A stretch of 64,000 nt of DNA from Hominimerdicola alba (GTDB taxonomy: Bacteria > Bacillota > Clostridia > Oscillospirales > Ruminococcaceae), in contig NZ_FOKQ01000018.1 of assembly GCF_900112155.1 (NCBI RefSeq), positions 1 to 64,000 on the forward strand, in the 5' to 3' direction. The position numbers were made by a program, and so were the translations under genes. Of the stretch, positions 61,886 to 64,000 are shown one piece after another; the first letter of the stretch is position 1, and the number at the start of each line of letters is the position of its first letter. The notes below the pieces were generated by a model. The model had not been told where the DNA came from. It searched no databases and saw nothing but the letters and a program-made list of their open reading frames with translations.

Positions 61886-61972
61886 TCAAACTTAATGAAC
61901 AGTGAGTACAGTTTTTGGTATCTTTACGGTGGTATAAAAAAGAAAAAAGCCTGCGGGAGATATCGGAGACCT

Positions 61973-62003
61973 GAACGAAAGACAGGACACAGCAAAACGG
62001 AAA
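61973..62003 (+). repeat. Leader direct repeat, copy 1
   Basis: A 31-nt stretch starting GAACGAAAGACAGGACACAG, upstream of the small membrane protein gene at 62053, recurs at 62635-62665 before the GntR gene at 62676 with two mismatches. In both cases it ends 10-50 nt before a start codon. Confidence 0.6.
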
Positions 62004-62052
62004 AGACAGAAAAACACAGACAGAAAAGAGAGAACCGAAAGGAGCGTCAGTT

Positions 62053-62232
62053 ATGAAAAAGCTGAGAAAGATGTTCGAGAACGATCGGAAAAACAGAGAG
62101 GCTGACGGTGCGGCACTTGTTATGCTGGGCATGATGTGGCTGATGCTGGACGGCATGATGCCTTTGGCTATAACCTTTATGGCGATAGGCTTGGGTGATA
62201 TCGCAAGGGGCAGGAAAGAGAAGAACAGATAA
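62053..62232 (+). CDS. Small two-helix membrane protein (59 aa), second module
   Basis: GAAAGGAGCGTCAGTT precedes the ATG. Basic N-terminus (MKKLRKMFENDRKNR), hydrophobic core rich in Met (LVMLGMMWLMLDGMMPLAIT) and basic end. First gene after the operator-controlled promoter, like the 39-aa membrane protein of the first module. Function unknown. Confidence 0.6.
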   Translation: MKKLRKMFENDRKNREADGAALVMLGMMWLMLDGMMPLAITFMAIGLGDIARGRKEKNR

Positions 62233-62282
62233 TTCCTGCGGAAAGAAAAAGACAAGGGAACAAAACTAAGGAGGCAGCAAAA

Positions 62283-62477
62283 ATGAAAAGCACAGAAAAG
62301 ATACTGGATTCCATATGGAGCGTTATACTTTTTGATACGCTGATGGCGGCGGTATTTTTCTCCCGCGGAATGGCGGCAGCAGGGGTGATATTCACGGTGG
62401 GCACGATTATGATATGTGTGCTGGCAGGCATCGCTAACAGAGTTATCCGTGTTAAGAAAGATCACGGGCAGTGGTGA
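62283..62477 (+). CDS. Small two-helix membrane protein (64 aa), second module
   Basis: AAGGAGGCAGCAAAA precedes the ATG. Two helices (SVILFDTLMAAVFFSRG, AAGVIFTVGTIMICVLAGIA) and a basic tail. In the same transcript as its neighbours. Function unknown. Confidence 0.6.
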   Translation: MKSTEKILDSIWSVILFDTLMAAVFFSRGMAAAGVIFTVGTIMICVLAGIANRVIRVKKDHGQW

Positions 62478-62634
62478 CAGTCTGAGAGTTGTCGGATATG
62501 GCTGGCAGGCAGGTCGCTTGGCAGAGAGATAGTTCGTGTGAACGGTCTTTTTATGGGGCGTGAGTGACGGTCAGCGGTGACAGTTTGAAGTTCGGCGGGG
62601 ATAACAGAGATAAAAAACAGATCTTCGGCGGGCG

Positions 62635-62665
62635 GAACGAAAGATAGGACATAGCAAAACGGAAA
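62635..62665 (+). repeat. Leader direct repeat, copy 2
   Basis: Matches 61973-62003 at 29 of 31 positions. Lies directly before the GntR gene at 62676. Confidence 0.6.
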
Positions 62666-62675
62666 GAGGCAAAAA

Positions 62676-62915
62676 ATGAATATAGAGATAGATGCGCAGA
62701 GCCATCTGACCATAACAGAGCAGATAATAAGTCAGATAGAAAGGCTAATTGCTGAGGGGAAAATTAAAGCGGGTGATGAGCTGCCCGCAGTAAAGGATAT
62801 GGCGGACAGATTACAGATAAGCCGTATGACAACTGCAAAAGCTTATGCTCTGCTTTGCGGGAAAGGTATTGCAGAGCAGAGAGACGGACGATTTATAGTC
62901 AGGGTAAAAAAATGA
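62676..62915 (+). CDS. Minimal GntR-type DNA-binding protein (79 aa)
   Basis: Consists only of a winged helix: ITEQIISQIERLIAEGKIKA, LPAVKDMADRLQISRMTTAK. No effector or tail. Half the length of the neighbouring YtrA-type protein, with the same DNA-binding signature, so possibly a duplicate that lost its end. May bind the same operators singly or as a heterodimer. Confidence 0.75.
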   Translation: MNIEIDAQSHLTITEQIISQIERLIAEGKIKAGDELPAVKDMADRLQISRMTTAKAYALLCGKGIAEQRDGRFIVRVKK

Positions 62916-62949
62916 TGCGGATATACCCGCGTATGACAGGGGTGGACTG

Positions 62950-63324
62950 ATGAACATATTTATTGATAACAAGAGCGGTGCGCCGATATATGACCAGATA
63001 TTCAATCAGATAAAAAGTCAGATAATCAGCGGAGCGCTTAAAGAGGACGAGGCTTTGCCCTCGATACGAAATCTCGCGAAGGACTTGAAGATAAGCGTGG
63101 TCACCACAAAACGCGCTTATGATGAGCTGGAGCGGGAGGGTTTTATATACACCATAGCCGCTAAGGGCTGTTTCGTTGCGCCCAAAAACGTGGAGCTTAT
63201 AAGAGAAGCCAATCTTAGAAAAATAGAAGAGCTGATGGCTGAGATAGGAAAGCTGGCGGCAAGCTGCGGGCTTTCAAAGAAAGAGATAATTGAGATGTTC
63301 GAGTACATCTCGGAGGAGGAGTAA
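62950..63324 (+). CDS. GntR-family (YtrA subfamily) transcriptional regulator
   Basis: 124 aa. PIYDQIFNQIKSQIISGALK and LPSIRNLAKDLKISVVTTKR are typical of YtrA-type repressors; tail of 50 residues. The ABC ATPase gene starts 3 nt after its stop, as in the first module. Probably represses the promoter at 61844. Confidence 0.9.
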   Translation: MNIFIDNKSGAPIYDQIFNQIKSQIISGALKEDEALPSIRNLAKDLKISVVTTKRAYDELEREGFIYTIAAKGCFVAPKNVELIREANLRKIEELMAEIGKLAASCGLSKKEIIEMFEYISEEE

Positions 63325-63327
63325 CAA

Positions 63328-64000
63328 ATGGAGAATGCGATAGAGATCAGGGGTCTTGTAAAGGAGTACAAGGATTTTAAGCTGGATAGTGTGGACCTTA
63401 CTCTCCCCGGAGGATGTATACTGGGTCTCATAGGTGAGAACGGCGCAGGCAAATCCACCATGATAAAGTGCCTGCTGGGTATAATACACAAGAACCAGGG
63501 CAGTATAACCATCCTCGGCAGAGATGCCGACAAGGAGCTTGCTGACATCAAGGAAGATGTGGGCGTAGTTCTTGACGATGTGGGTATACCCGATACTTTC
63601 AAGTACAAGCAGATAAACTCGGTGATGAAGTGTACTTTCAGAAACTGGGACGAGGCGGTATTTGAGGGCTATATGGACAAGTTCGGACTGCCGAAGAACA
63701 AGAAGTTCAAGGATTTTTCCCGCGGCATGAAGATGAAAATGGGCATAGCCATAGCACTTTCCCACAACGCAAAACTGCTGGTACTGGACGAAGCTACCAA
63801 CGGTCTTGACCCTGTTATCAGGGACGAGGTAACGGATATATTCTACGAGTTCACGAGAGATGAGGAACATTCCATACTGATATCCTCACACATCGTAAGC
63901 GATCTGGAGAAGCTCTGCGATTACATATCATTCATACACAAGGGCAGGGTACTGCTGAACGAGGAAAAGGACGTTCTTCTGGAAGAGTATGCGATACTCA
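63328..64000 (+). CDS. ABC transporter ATP-binding protein (cut by window end)
   Basis: 224 codons visible. Walker A GENGAGKST, signature FSRGMKMKMG, Walker B LLVLDEATNGLD, switch His in SSHIVSD. CGGAGGAGGAGTAACAA precedes the ATG. Partner of a permease expected just beyond the window. Same YtrA-ATPase pairing as at 9702-10996. Confidence 0.9.
   Translation, partial: MENAIEIRGLVKEYKDFKLDSVDLTLPGGCILGLIGENGAGKSTMIKCLLGIIHKNQGSITILGRDADKELADIKEDVGVVLDDVGIPDTFKYKQINSVMKCTFRNWDEAVFEGYMDKFGLPKNKKFKDFSRGMKMKMGIAIALSHNAKLLVLDEATNGLDPVIRDEVTDIFYEFTRDEEHSILISSHIVSDLEKLCDYISFIHKGRVLLNEEKDVLLEEYAIL

Noticed and set aside
61655-62056. A 133-codon frame across the second module promoter
   Set aside because: It crosses the operators, the TTGACA/TATACT promoter and the leader, starts inside the terminator of small RNA 5, has no ribosome site and an unnatural Tyr/Cys/Lys composition.
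1-64000. tRNA or rRNA genes
   Set aside because: No T-loop/anticodon patterns or rRNA segments were noticed by eye; a tRNAscan run would settle it.

Overview
The window looks like chromosome from a low-to-mid GC Gram-positive anaerobe of the Oscillospiraceae/Ruminococcus type. This is inferred from the Firmicutes gene orders (rpmG-secE-nusG-rplK-rplA; ecfA1-ecfA2-ecfT-truA), strong AGGAGG ribosome sites with frequent TTG starts, sigma-A promoters with 17-nt spacers, a rubredoxin, a secreted pectin acetylesterase and an alpha-galactosidase operon. No rRNA, tRNA, CRISPR or prophage was seen. One transposase fragment lies at the left edge.

Layout. 0-6 kb: transposase tail, a large secreted CE12-type rhamnogalacturonan acetylesterase and glmU, both on the minus strand. 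6-12.6 kb: a plus-strand module behind a sigma-A promoter embedded in TACACT/AGTGTA palindromes. It contains a 39-aa membrane protein, several small related lipoproteins (with decayed remnants between them), a YtrA-type GntR regulator, an ABC ATPase and its permease. 12.6-20 kb (minus): XRE regulator with membrane anchor, CPBP protease, sodium/solute symporter, and a TetR / GPH symporter / GH36 alpha-galactosidase operon with a large palindromic operator. 20-28 kb: GT-B-like protein, VanY-type carboxypeptidase, PH-like membrane protein, OmpR-type two-component pair, HtrA protease (minus) and a VOC protein. 28-30.6 kb: rpmG-secE-nusG-rplK-rplA with two structured leader regions. 30.6-32.8 kb: putative anti-sigma and ECF sigma factor, in reversed order. 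32.8-36.7 kb: HAD-MBL-rlmH, rubredoxin and murA. 37.8-40.8 kb: ruvC-(zinc ribbon)-ruvA-(membrane protein)-ruvB. 41-49.5 kb: glmM followed by a long co-directional run of small accessory genes (GNAT, a frameshifted gene, NUDIX, two tandem paralogues, an HD alarmone-hydrolase-like protein, a stand-alone receiver-like protein, a methyltransferase). 49.6-58.2 kb: ECF transporter genes with an intercalated Fic gene, truA, a DUF5711-like protein and a CvpA-like protein. 58.2-60.6 kb: ClpE-like ATPase.

The most unusual element is at 60.74-61.67 kb. It is a tandem array of five ~195-bp units with no coding capacity. Each unit has a conserved extended -10 promoter, a variable ~45-nt segment, a pyrimidine-rich box and a rho-independent terminator whose stem shows compensatory base changes between units. 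I read this as five tandem small-RNA genes. Directly downstream, a second GntR/ABC module begins: TGTGTATACACA-type operators, two small membrane proteins, two GntR-type proteins, and an ABC ATPase cut by the window end. It parallels the 6-12.6 kb module.

A further signal is a dispersed ~60-bp repeat found three times, each time at the stop codon of a gene (rlmH, ruvB, an rRNA-methyltransferase-like gene) and in the same orientation relative to that gene.
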